From Planctomycetaceae bacterium (GTDB lineage Bacteria; Planctomycetota; Planctomycetia; Planctomycetales; Planctomycetaceae), in contig JALQWE010000253.1 in the NCBI GenBank assembly GCA_023258825.1, positions 1-5,961 on the forward strand: 5,961 nucleotides of DNA. Reading direction: 5' to 3'. Shown here one piece after another: positions 1 through 5,491 of this stretch (its first letter is position 1; each line of letters opens with the position of its first letter). The notes beneath the pieces were generated by a model. That model ran no database searches and was not told the origin of the DNA. It saw nothing but the letters and a program-made list of their open reading frames with translations. The position numbers and the translations under genes are program-made.

Positions 1-756
1 GTTGACGAACGAGAGTTGCTGCTCGACGCGTTTGTGCCAGTCACCCCCGGTCCTCACGCTGCCGTTCTTGTCGTGCACGGTGGAGCGTGGAGATCCGGCA
101 ATCGTAAGCAATTGGCCGCCTACGCCAGCGCCCTCGCGTCCAGAGGCATGGCCTGTTTCGCGATCGATTACCGTCTGGCACCGGAGCATAAATTTCCGGC
201 TCAAATTGATGATTGTCGTGCGGCAGTGCGCTGGATTCGTACACACGCCGCGGAATACCGAGTAGATCCGGACCGACTTGGCGCAATCGGGTATTCCGCC
301 GGCGGGCACCTTGTCTGTCTGCTGGGGACCACCGGCGAGCAGGCGCGCCCCGAAAATGGAAATGTTGACACACGCCTGCAGGCTGTTGCAGCCGGAGGCG
401 CCCCGACAGATTTTCGCACGCTTGCAGACAATGGGAAGTGGGCCACCTACTGGATGGGAGGCGACCTCAGCACAGTGCCCGAAAAGTTCCACGCTGCGTC
501 GGCCGCGGCCTTTGCGGATCGTCAGGATCCCCCTTTCTTTTTCTTCAACGGCACCGCCGACGAACTGGTCCCGCTGAAATGGTCCAAAGTCTGCCACGAT
601 GCGTTGAAAGAGCAGGGCGTTCGAGTTGAGTGGCATGAGATCGACGGTGCCAACCATCTTCAGGCGGCCATGAACGCAGCCGTCTTAGAGCGGGCCTGCG
701 ACTTCCTGTATCGTGAACTTCAGCCTCCTCAGCCAACGACAGAACGCAAAAACTGA
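1..756 (+). CDS. Alpha/beta-hydrolase fold esterase/lipase-like protein (5' partial)
   Basis: The frame is open from the first base, so the gene begins upstream; the TTG at 16 is probably internal. Counting from base 1, the 251 visible residues carry the alpha/beta-hydrolase signature: an oxyanion-hole HGGAW at residues 26-30, then DYRLAPEHKFP at about 56-66, a nucleophile elbow GYSAGGH with Ser99 (bases 295-297), a charge-relay Asp187 in NGTADELVP, and His219 in GANH. Order and spacing match the esterase/lipase (BD-FAE / alpha/beta-hydrolase fold-3) group, cytoplasmic or exported enzymes that hydrolyse carboxylic esters. The signal region, if any, is outside the window, so location is unknown. 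The substrate cannot be told; planctomycete members often sit among sulfatases and polysaccharide enzymes, but no such neighbour is seen here. The catalytic triad is intact, so activity is expected. The reading frame ends TGA at 754-756 with no clear terminator directly after it. Confidence 0.9.
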   Translation, partial: VDERELLLDAFVPVTPGPHAAVLVVHGGAWRSGNRKQLAAYASALASRGMACFAIDYRLAPEHKFPAQIDDCRAAVRWIRTHAAEYRVDPDRLGAIGYSAGGHLVCLLGTTGEQARPENGNVDTRLQAVAAGGAPTDFRTLADNGKWATYWMGGDLSTVPEKFHAASAAAFADRQDPPFFFFNGTADELVPLKWSKVCHDALKEQGVRVEWHEIDGANHLQAAMNAAVLERACDFLYRELQPPQPTTERKN

Positions 757-963
757 CCCATTCCCATGCTGCACCTCCTCTGTTGCGGATGAGGGCTCCG
801 GCCACGGTCTGATTGGCTCACAGCACAGCAGTCTGTTGAGATTCACTACAATCAGAAAATAAACCTGCTCCGACAGCATTCCTCAACTGAGGTTGTCGGG
901 AATCCAGCACTTTCCAATATTCCTCGAACAGCTGACGGAACACCATAACGGACGCACCAGGTG
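757..963. other. Intergenic region with a small nested hairpin
   Basis: About 207 bases without a convincing gene. The one structure seen is a nested inverted repeat at 870-899: outer arms CCGACA / TGTCGG (870-875 and 894-899) around inner arms CCTCA / TGAGG (881-885 and 888-892). It lies 65 bases before the downstream ATG and 113 bases after the upstream stop, with no T-tract on either side. It could be a leader structure or chance. No good -35/-10 pair was found. Confidence 0.3.
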
Positions 964-1401
964 ATGGCAAAATCGAACAATCAGCCGGCAAAAAACACGA
1001 CCAGGCTACTCACCGGCGGTAATCCACAGATTCCCAAAGGCGACGGTGACGATGCCGTGCAGGCCTATATTGCGGCGATGCCGGGCTGGAAAAGACAGGT
1101 CGGGGAGCAACTGGATCGGTTGCTGATTCAGGCCGTCCCCATGGCCCGCAAAGCTGTCCGATGGAATACACCATTTTATGGCATGGAAAGTCAGGGCTGG
1201 TTTGCCGCCTTCAGTTGCACGGCTCGATATGTCAAAGTGGCCTTCTTTGCGGGAACCTCACTCACTCCACAGCCACCTGTGGGCTCAAAAGTGGCACACG
1301 TGCGCTATGTTCATATCCACGAGCACGAGGTCATCAGCGAAAATCAGTTTTCTGACTGGTTCCTGCAAGCCTCGCGTCTGCCCGGAAACCCCGTGTTCTG
1401 A
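964..1401 (+). CDS. DUF1801 domain-containing protein
   Basis: A 145-residue protein of the DUF1801 (YdhG/YjbR/CyaY-like fold) family. Family-like stretches are visible: a helical opening with VQAYIAAMPGWKR at about 32-44, the core VRWNTPFYGMESQGWFAAF at about 65-83, and YVKVAFFAGTSL at about 89-100 followed by a region ending in VRYVHIHE. Length is ordinary for the family. The biochemical role is not established; members are small soluble cytoplasmic proteins that some annotations link loosely to iron-binding frataxin-like folds, which I treat as unproven. The ATG at 964 is taken as start; a GTG directly before it at 961 is equally possible, and an in-frame stop at 946-948 rules out anything further upstream. 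No strong ribosome-binding site decides between them. The gene stands alone: gaps of more than 200 bases flank it, so it is probably its own transcription unit. Confidence 0.85.
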   Translation: MAKSNNQPAKNTTRLLTGGNPQIPKGDGDDAVQAYIAAMPGWKRQVGEQLDRLLIQAVPMARKAVRWNTPFYGMESQGWFAAFSCTARYVKVAFFAGTSLTPQPPVGSKVAHVRYVHIHEHEVISENQFSDWFLQASRLPGNPVF

Positions 1402-1697
1402 TCCGACCGAAACGACCTGTCGGCGAGCCTGAGGTCAGCAAATTCTGCTAACCAACCGCTCTGCAAACCTGCCTCCTTCCACCATGACAGCACGCAAAGT
1501 CACCCGATAGATTCAAAACGCATCCAGACATACCTTGCCCGGCTCCACGCCCGCATCTTCCGCAATCGGTCATGATCCAACCCTGCCGAACGATTTTTTC
1601 CTTCCCACACGGAGGTACCCGAGCATTGTCCGTTTCAGTACTATGCAACTGTGCTGCTTGATTGCCAATACTCCTTTCAACATTCAGCGAGTCCATC
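1402..1697. other. Intergenic region upstream of the WXG100 gene
   Basis: No convincing gene in 296 bases. Just after the DUF1801 stop there is a weak hairpin: GACCT (1414-1418) pairs with AGGTC (1432-1436), with GGC-GA-GCC inside it. It has no following T-run, so it is at best a poor terminator. A six-T run at 1594-1599 has no adequate stem before it. The region must hold the promoter of the WXG100 gene, but no clear consensus -35/-10 pair stands out. Confidence 0.3.
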
Positions 1698-1970
1698 ATG
1701 GCCCAGGCAATTGTTGATCCGGGTGAATTACGTCGCTTTGCCCAGATGCTGCGACGCTTCAATGAAGAAATCAACGACAAATCCACTGCAGTGGCGGGAC
1801 AACTCAGCCACCTCGGACAAACATGGCGGGACCAGGAGCATCTCCGCTTCTCCGAAGAATTCAGCGCCAACATGAAGGCTCTTGGTCGCTTCGTGGATTC
1901 GAACGAACAATTCATCCCCTACCTGCTCAGAAAGGCGCAACTGGTCGAGGAATACCTGCAGCAACAGTAG
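1698..1970 (+). CDS. WXG100 family (ESAT-6-like) protein, probable type VII-type secretion target
   Basis: A 90-residue, almost entirely helical protein without signal peptide. Two amphipathic helices (about 8-39 and 46-88) flank a turn at TWRDQEH (42-48), with Trp43 where WXG100 proteins carry the W of their W-x-G turn. Length and helix-turn-helix layout match ESAT-6/CFP-10-like proteins, which form dimers and leave the cell through type VII (ESX/Ess) systems. The Gly of W-x-G is replaced by Asp45. I recall W-R-D-Q-E turns in planctomycete members, but did not search. The C-terminal Y-x-x-x-D/E export signal is not evident: Tyr86 is followed by LQQQ. ATG 1698 is chosen because the extension to TTG 1662 adds residues before the family's start; no Shine-Dalgarno is visible. 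The next gene follows after 70 bases on the same strand and is probably co-transcribed. Without an EssC/EccC ATPase in the window, export is inferred from the family only. Confidence 0.8.
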   Translation: MAQAIVDPGELRRFAQMLRRFNEEINDKSTAVAGQLSHLGQTWRDQEHLRFSEEFSANMKALGRFVDSNEQFIPYLLRKAQLVEEYLQQQ

Positions 1971-2040
1971 GGCACCGCGTTCCTGCTCTCCACCCCCACC
2001 GGAACAAATTCACCTCCACACCACTCAGCAGGGCAGGTTC

Positions 2041-2685
2041 ATGGCAGGCTCAGCCAATGTCTCATCCACCGACGCCATTCAGCAGTTCCGCAGCGCTGTG
2101 ATCGCTTTCCAGGATGAAGCCCGCACCTGTCTGGCCGCGCTTGATCATCAACTGCGACAAATCATGCTTTGGCTGGAACAGGATCGCCCCAACTTCTGGA
2201 AACGTGAAATTGAGAACTGCATGCGTGAGATGACCAGTGCCCGCGTGCGATTGCATCAATGTCGCATGCGCCGCATGGGAGATTTTCGCCCCTCCTGCAT
2301 CGAAGAGGTCAAGGATCTGGAAAAAGCGAAACAGCAACTGGAACTGGCTCAGAAACAACTTCCGCTCATCAGACGCTGGCATGCCGAGGCCTCACATGAG
2401 GCCAACGAATTCCGCGGCAGAGCATCTCAGGTCACACAGGCCGTTGAACGGGACCTTCCCAGCCTGCTGGCACTCCTTGCGTTCTCCCTGCAGAAACTGG
2501 AAGACTACGCGGCTGTAACATTACCGGCGTCTCACTCCTCCGCAGCATCGATTATCGCGGTCCCCGAAGCAGAAAGTACTGCCCGACACTCACTTCCCGA
2601 TCGGCAAGCCGCTGACGGTGCGTCTCGTGATTCAGCCACCCCAACATCATCCGGGGACGCCAACCAGAATCAGCCTGTCACCTGA
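2041..2685 (+). CDS. Helical protein of unknown function next to WXG100 gene
   Basis: A 214-residue protein that I cannot assign to a named family. It resembles uncharacterised planctomycete proteins I recall beside WXG100 genes, starting STDAIxxFR and containing WLxxDRPxxW. Visible parts: a first helix with STDAIQQFRSAVIAFQDEA (about 9-27) running to LWLEQDRPNFW (about 43-53); a charged helix (54-78); a PSCIEEVKDLEKAKQQLELAQ helix (about 84-104) continuing through RRWHAEASHEANEFRGRA; and a last helix to about residue 158. Residues 160-214 are rich in Ser, Ala, Pro, Asp and Gln and are probably disordered. There is no signal peptide or membrane segment. ATG 2041 is chosen because the conserved-looking STDAI segment starts just after it, and a purine-rich GCAGGGCAGG lies a few bases upstream; the open frame back to 1882 overlaps the WXG100 gene. 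Helical build and position suggest a partner, chaperone or co-substrate of the WXG100 protein. That is inference. Confidence 0.75.
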   Translation: MAGSANVSSTDAIQQFRSAVIAFQDEARTCLAALDHQLRQIMLWLEQDRPNFWKREIENCMREMTSARVRLHQCRMRRMGDFRPSCIEEVKDLEKAKQQLELAQKQLPLIRRWHAEASHEANEFRGRASQVTQAVERDLPSLLALLAFSLQKLEDYAAVTLPASHSSAASIIAVPEAESTARHSLPDRQAADGASRDSATPTSSGDANQNQPVT

Positions 2686-2714
2686 CCTGCGGAAACTGGC
2701 CCGTCATAAAACAA

Positions 2715-2755
2715 CAACAGCCAGACTGCAATGCCCAACTGCAGTGTGGCTGTTG
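2715..2755. terminator. Inverted repeat, probable bidirectional terminator
   Basis: Arms 2715-2730 and 2740-2755 are complementary over 16 positions with one mismatch, around a 9-base loop. The repeat sits between two converging genes, 29 bases after the plus-strand stop and 48 bases beyond the minus-strand stop. Read on the minus strand the stem is followed by TTGTTTTATG, a fair T-rich tail; on the plus strand the tail is ACTGTTTCGG, which is poorer. It probably ends the minus-strand cluster and may also serve the plus-strand pair. Confidence 0.65.
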
Positions 2756-2763
2756 ACTGTTTC

Positions 2764-2788
2764 GGTGCCGTATGTTTGGTGCCGTATG
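2764..2788. repeat. Short tandem direct repeat of 11 bases
   Basis: GGTGCCGTATG occurs at 2764-2774 and again at 2778-2788, separated by TTT. It lies between the inverted repeat and the end of the PDZ gene. It is probably a small local duplication; no function is indicated. Confidence 0.6.
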
Positions 2789-2803
2789 AAATCGGCAGCG
2801 AAG

Positions 2804-3853
2804 CTACTTGTTCTGCAGTCGCTGCACCTCCTCATGCAACTTCTGCACTTCGGTACGCAGTTTTTCAAGCTGTTCGGAAAGGTCAGTCGGCTGAGCTGCA
2901 GTGGCTGCTTCCGCTTCGCTGCGAAGTGATTGCAGCATCTTCTGCAGGTCAGTCGGACTCGCTGGAACTGCCCCCTCTACAATCACTCCGGGATGTATTA
3001 ACTGCCCCGGTGCCAGACCACGCGACTGCATCATCTGTTGCAATTCCTGCGGCAGCACAAACTGTGAAGCACCTGACACAATACCCCCAACGGGAACAGA
3101 CATCTTTCGTGGAGTGACTTCAATTGTCCGCGGCTCGCCGTCGCGCAGCACCGTCACCTGCAACGGCTTACCATCAGCATTCGTCACAAGCTCAACCAGT
3201 TGTTCGCGAGTCTGTAATCGCTGATCGTTGACGCTGACTAAAACGTCATCCACTTCGATTCCGGCTTCGGCAGCTGGACGCCCTTCAGAAACACCGAGGA
3301 CAACCAAACCAGCATCGTCCAGTTTCAAATGGCGTCGTAGAAGCTTACTCGCCTCTTCACAGACCACGCCGATCACCATCCGTTCTTCAGTCGCCGGAGT
3401 TGCGATTCTCTCTGCGGTAACCACAGGACCTGACAGGCTTTCAAGTTCTGCAAGGGCATCAGTGCCGCCATCCATTTGCAGGATCACAGCCCGTCCTTCC
3501 GCATCGTTCAGATCATATTCTCTGCGAATACCATCCGGACCAACCACGACAATTCGCCCCTGCGTCATCACCTTTGGAGCCTCGCCCGCCTTGCCATCCT
3601 CACGACGAGACTGAACCCGAACCTCAATTCGTTTCTGCTCCCCGACCGGAGCAGGCAACTCCGCTGGCGCTGCCGGTGAGCCTTCACCAGGTGTCGCCGG
3701 CTTTTCCGCCCCCTCCGACGCTGGCTCATCAACCGCAGTCACTGTCACCGCCACGCCGGATCCAACGACCGTCGACTCCTGATCTCCGGATTCCAGGACA
3801 CTGTTGCCCGAAACCGCCAGCACAGCCGCAATACATGCAGACCAGTTCACCAT
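2804..3853 (-). CDS. PDZ domain protein with N-terminal hydrophobic segment and C-terminal coiled coil
   Basis: A 349-residue protein, probably exported or membrane-anchored. A short hydrophobic stretch (about 4-20, WSACIAAVLAVSG) resembles a signal peptide, though its n-region lacks Lys/Arg. A Pro/Ala/Glu-rich linker (about 41-70) follows, then a segment with RIVVVGPDGIRREYDL (about 100-115). A single PDZ domain occupies about 159-248, with GLVVLGVSEGRPAAEAGIE and DDVLVSVNDQRL typical of HtrA/RseP-type PDZ domains. After two Gln/Met-rich helical segments (about 262-310), a coiled coil closes the protein: L325, L329, L332, V336, L339, V343, L346 form an exact d-a heptad series. No trypsin-like or metalloprotease domain is present, so it is not a DegP or RseP homologue; it would bind peptides or scaffold. 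ATG 3853 is favoured over GTG 3976 because AAAGGAG lies nine bases before it and the hydrophobic segment begins there. It follows the anti-sigma gene by 138 bases on the same strand, likely in one operon. Confidence 0.85.
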   Translation of the reverse strand: MVNWSACIAAVLAVSGNSVLESGDQESTVVGSGVAVTVTAVDEPASEGAEKPATPGEGSPAAPAELPAPVGEQKRIEVRVQSRREDGKAGEAPKVMTQGRIVVVGPDGIRREYDLNDAEGRAVILQMDGGTDALAELESLSGPVVTAERIATPATEERMVIGVVCEEASKLLRRHLKLDDAGLVVLGVSEGRPAAEAGIEVDDVLVSVNDQRLQTREQLVELVTNADGKPLQVTVLRDGEPRTIEVTPRKMSVPVGGIVSGASQFVLPQELQQMMQSRGLAPGQLIHPGVIVEGAVPASPTDLQKMLQSLRSEAEAATAAQPTDLSEQLEKLRTEVQKLHEEVQRLQNK

Positions 3854-3862
3854 CTCTTCAAT

Positions 3863-3869
3863 CTCCTTT
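3863..3869 (-). promoter_or_regulatory. Shine-Dalgarno site of the PDZ gene
   Basis: On the minus strand the sequence AAAGGAG ends nine bases before ATG 3853. It is the clearest ribosome-binding site in the window and decides the start against the upstream GTG at 3976. Confidence 0.7.
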
Positions 3870-3991
3870 TGAATAACGTCACATGGACTCTGATGAGACC
3901 GCTCAACATCAGCAGGCAACACAGGCTCTGCATGTTGTCCAGCTAACTCTGTATGCTCTGCGACTTCGCATGCCACAAAACAGGCACCCGC

Positions 3992-4654
3992 TCACTGAAT
4001 CTGCGGCACCGGTTCATCCGTTACCGGCACCAGCATCGACTTTCCATCCCCCGCCGGCACGATCAGCCAGCGGACAGCCCGTTGTTTCTGATCCGAATCA
4101 AACAGCGGGTGATTGCGATCCATGCGTTTCAGATCTCCCGGCTTCTGATAGACCGGAATGTCCACCGGTCGCTGTCCCGGCAACTGAAACTTCCACGCTC
4201 CCGCAGGCAAGGCCGCGTTCGTACTTCCAGCCGGCATGCTTGTCGTCCCCACCGTCATTCCGCGGGTACCCGATCCTGACCATAACTGGTCCTGCAGCAA
4301 CATCCCGCCCACGAAGAAAATGGCTGCACATAAGGTGAGCGATGTCACGGGGTGTGACCACCATCGCCGAGTCATCTGCCTCAGAGTCCCGGCCGGAGGC
4401 GCGGCCAATAAAGGACGTTTCTCCGAAACAGCGACGACGCCCTCAGCCAACCCCACCGACAGATCGGCCTTGTCCGGATTTTCCGAAGACAATAACTGTC
4501 GCAACGAACGATCTTCCAGAAGTCCACAGGCCAGAGACTTCCAACCGGAATCCAGACTCTCCAGCCGACGCAGCAGCGATGCAGTCTCTGCCGGGCTCAA
4601 TTCATCATCCACACAACGTTGTATCAGCAACTCATCCGCCGTTGTCAGTTTCAT
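3992..4654 (-). CDS. Probable anti-sigma factor, single-pass membrane protein
   Basis: A 220-residue protein translated from ATG 4654, which overlaps the sigma gene's stop as ATGA; coupled translation is expected. The cytoplasmic N-terminus (about 1-95) is helical, with CVDDELSPAETASLLRRLE (about 14-32), as in anti-sigma N-domains (DGELSPEE-like), and GWKSLACGLLEDRSLRQLL (about 37-55), a motif I recall from planctomycete anti-sigma proteins. One membrane helix lies at about 102-120 (PVTSLTLCAAIFFVGGMLL), preceded by the positive RRWW. The remaining 100 residues, mostly beyond the membrane, include WKFQLPGQRPVDIPVYQ and a final AVRWLIVPAGDGKSMLVP; I recognise no domain there. The zinc-binding H-x3-C-x2-C motif of classic ZAS anti-sigma factors is absent: only Cys14, Cys43 and Cys109 occur. 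The role, holding the adjacent ECF sigma factor at the membrane until a signal releases it, is inferred from gene order, coupling and topology. A start at 5005 would run through the sigma gene and is rejected. Confidence 0.8.
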   Translation of the reverse strand: MKLTTADELLIQRCVDDELSPAETASLLRRLESLDSGWKSLACGLLEDRSLRQLLSSENPDKADLSVGLAEGVVAVSEKRPLLAAPPAGTLRQMTRRWWSHPVTSLTLCAAIFFVGGMLLQDQLWSGSGTRGMTVGTTSMPAGSTNAALPAGAWKFQLPGQRPVDIPVYQKPGDLKRMDRNHPLFDSDQKQRAVRWLIVPAGDGKSMLVPVTDEPVPQIQ

Positions 4655-5298
4655 GGTACACCCCCTTCCTCCACAAATGACTTCAGTTGCTGCCGCAAAC
4701 TCTTTCGGGCCTTCATCAGACGGTATTCCACCGTCTCTTCCTGCACACCCAGATGAGCCGCGATCTCGCGATAACTCCAGTCCTCCGTGTACTTCAGCAG
4801 CAGCACCTGACGATCCAGCTCCGGTAATTTTTCCAACGCCTGCCCCACACGCCCCCGCGCCTCCTGAGACAAGAGCACCTGCAATGGACCAACCGCCTCG
4901 GACTCTGACGCCACTCCCTGACTCAGACGGTCCTGCAGCCGACGACGGCGCCCGGTGGTTCTCCGGTACATCAACACCTGTCGCACTGCAATCTGGTATA
5001 ACCATGCACCGATCTTCTGCACGCCAACCAGCGTGTCCCGCTGACGAACAATCGCCATGGCGATGTTCTGCATCACATCCTCGATCGCCTCCGGCTCCTG
5101 CAGACGACTGCGCACGACGGTTCTCAACCAGCTTTCGTGTTCCAGAAAGATCGCCTGAGGACTCATGTCCGCCAATCCTGTCTCTAACGTCTGCACCAGC
5201 GTGGTCTTCTCCCCCGGCTTTACCCGCTCAGCCCTCGCCAGTGAACGGCCTTCCGCATGGCCAGCCACAGGCTCGGCCCTGGGAAAAAGTTGCCGCAT
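4651..5298 (-). CDS. ECF-type RNA polymerase sigma factor (sigma-70 family)
   Basis: A 215-residue protein if ATG 5298 is used. Counting from there, sigma region 2 spans about 50-118: FLEHESWLRTVVRSRL, the acidic helix EAIEDVMQNIAMAIVRQ, then IGAWLYQIAVRQVLMYRRTTGRRRR, the core- and -10-contacting helices. Region 4 spans about 146-203: ALEKLPELDRQVLLLKY, then WSYREIAAHLGVQEETVEYRLMKARKSLR, a helix-turn-helix for -35 recognition. Regions 1.1 and 3 are missing, as in ECF sigma factors. The style resembles planctomycete ECF groups. The start is uncertain: an in-frame TTG at 5355 lacks a ribosome-binding site, while ATG 5166, just before region 2, has AGGA nine bases upstream and would give 171 residues. 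The stop overlaps the anti-sigma ATG by ATGA, so both genes are co-expressed. The factor would direct its own operon and an unknown regulon once the anti-sigma factor lets go. Confidence 0.88.
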   Translation of the reverse strand: MRQLFPRAEPVAGHAEGRSLARAERVKPGEKTTLVQTLETGLADMSPQAIFLEHESWLRTVVRSRLQEPEAIEDVMQNIAMAIVRQRDTLVGVQKIGAWLYQIAVRQVLMYRRTTGRRRRLQDRLSQGVASESEAVGPLQVLLSQEARGRVGQALEKLPELDRQVLLLKYTEDWSYREIAAHLGVQEETVEYRLMKARKSLRQQLKSFVEEGGVP

Positions 5299-5386
5299 CT
5301 CCAGACTTTTCCGGCTCTTTTTTGCAGAATTCCGGTCGTTCGCAACAAAAAACAAGGCACGCTGGGGCCCGTCAGACTGTCATAAA

Positions 5387-5413
5387 CTAATACCAAAACA
5401 CATCTTACGTCAA
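5387..5413 (-). promoter_or_regulatory. Possible promoter of the sigma operon
   Basis: On the minus strand TTGACG (5413-5408) is followed, after 15 bases, by TATTAG (5392-5387). The -35 match is good, the -10 match is moderate (four of six), and the spacer is shorter than ideal. If real, transcription would begin near 5380, leaving an untranslated leader of about 80 bases before ATG 5298. An autoregulated ECF promoter would not need this consensus, so this is a weak call. Confidence 0.25.
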
Positions 5414-5448
5414 CAAGAAACTGGTTGAGCAGTCAGCCCACGCTGTCG

Positions 5449-5462
5449 TCCTGCGCTCAGGA
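5449..5462. repeat. Small hairpin in the divergent intergenic region
   Basis: TCCTG (5449-5453) and CAGGA (5458-5462) are perfect inverted arms around CGCT. It lies 29 bases before the glycosyltransferase-like start, so it could fold in that mRNA's leader or act as a small operator. Five base pairs can easily arise by chance. Confidence 0.3.
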
Positions 5463-5491
5463 TCAAAACACGCGAGGTTTCATTATCATTC

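Noticed and set aside
1594..1599. Six-T run that could end a terminator
   Set aside because: The bases before it form no more than a four-pair stem with a long loop.
1448..1915. Minus-strand open frame across the WXG100 gene, with several Cys near its end
   Set aside because: The plus strand carries the clear WXG100 gene; the minus translation shows no domain and starts within that gene's antisense.
2731..3614. Several plus-strand open frames opposite the PDZ gene
   Set aside because: They are short, of Ser/Thr/Pro-rich composition, and lie against a minus-strand gene with a convincing PDZ domain and ribosome-binding site.
3854..3976. N-terminal extension of the PDZ protein from GTG 3976
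   Set aside because: The extension would place 41 polar residues before the hydrophobic segment, and AAAGGAG sits correctly for ATG 3853.
4236..5390. Long plus-strand open frame opposite the sigma and anti-sigma genes
   Set aside because: Its translation is rich in Pro, Ser, Arg and Ala with no domain, typical of the antisense of GC-rich coding DNA, while the minus strand encodes recognisable sigma regions 2 and 4.
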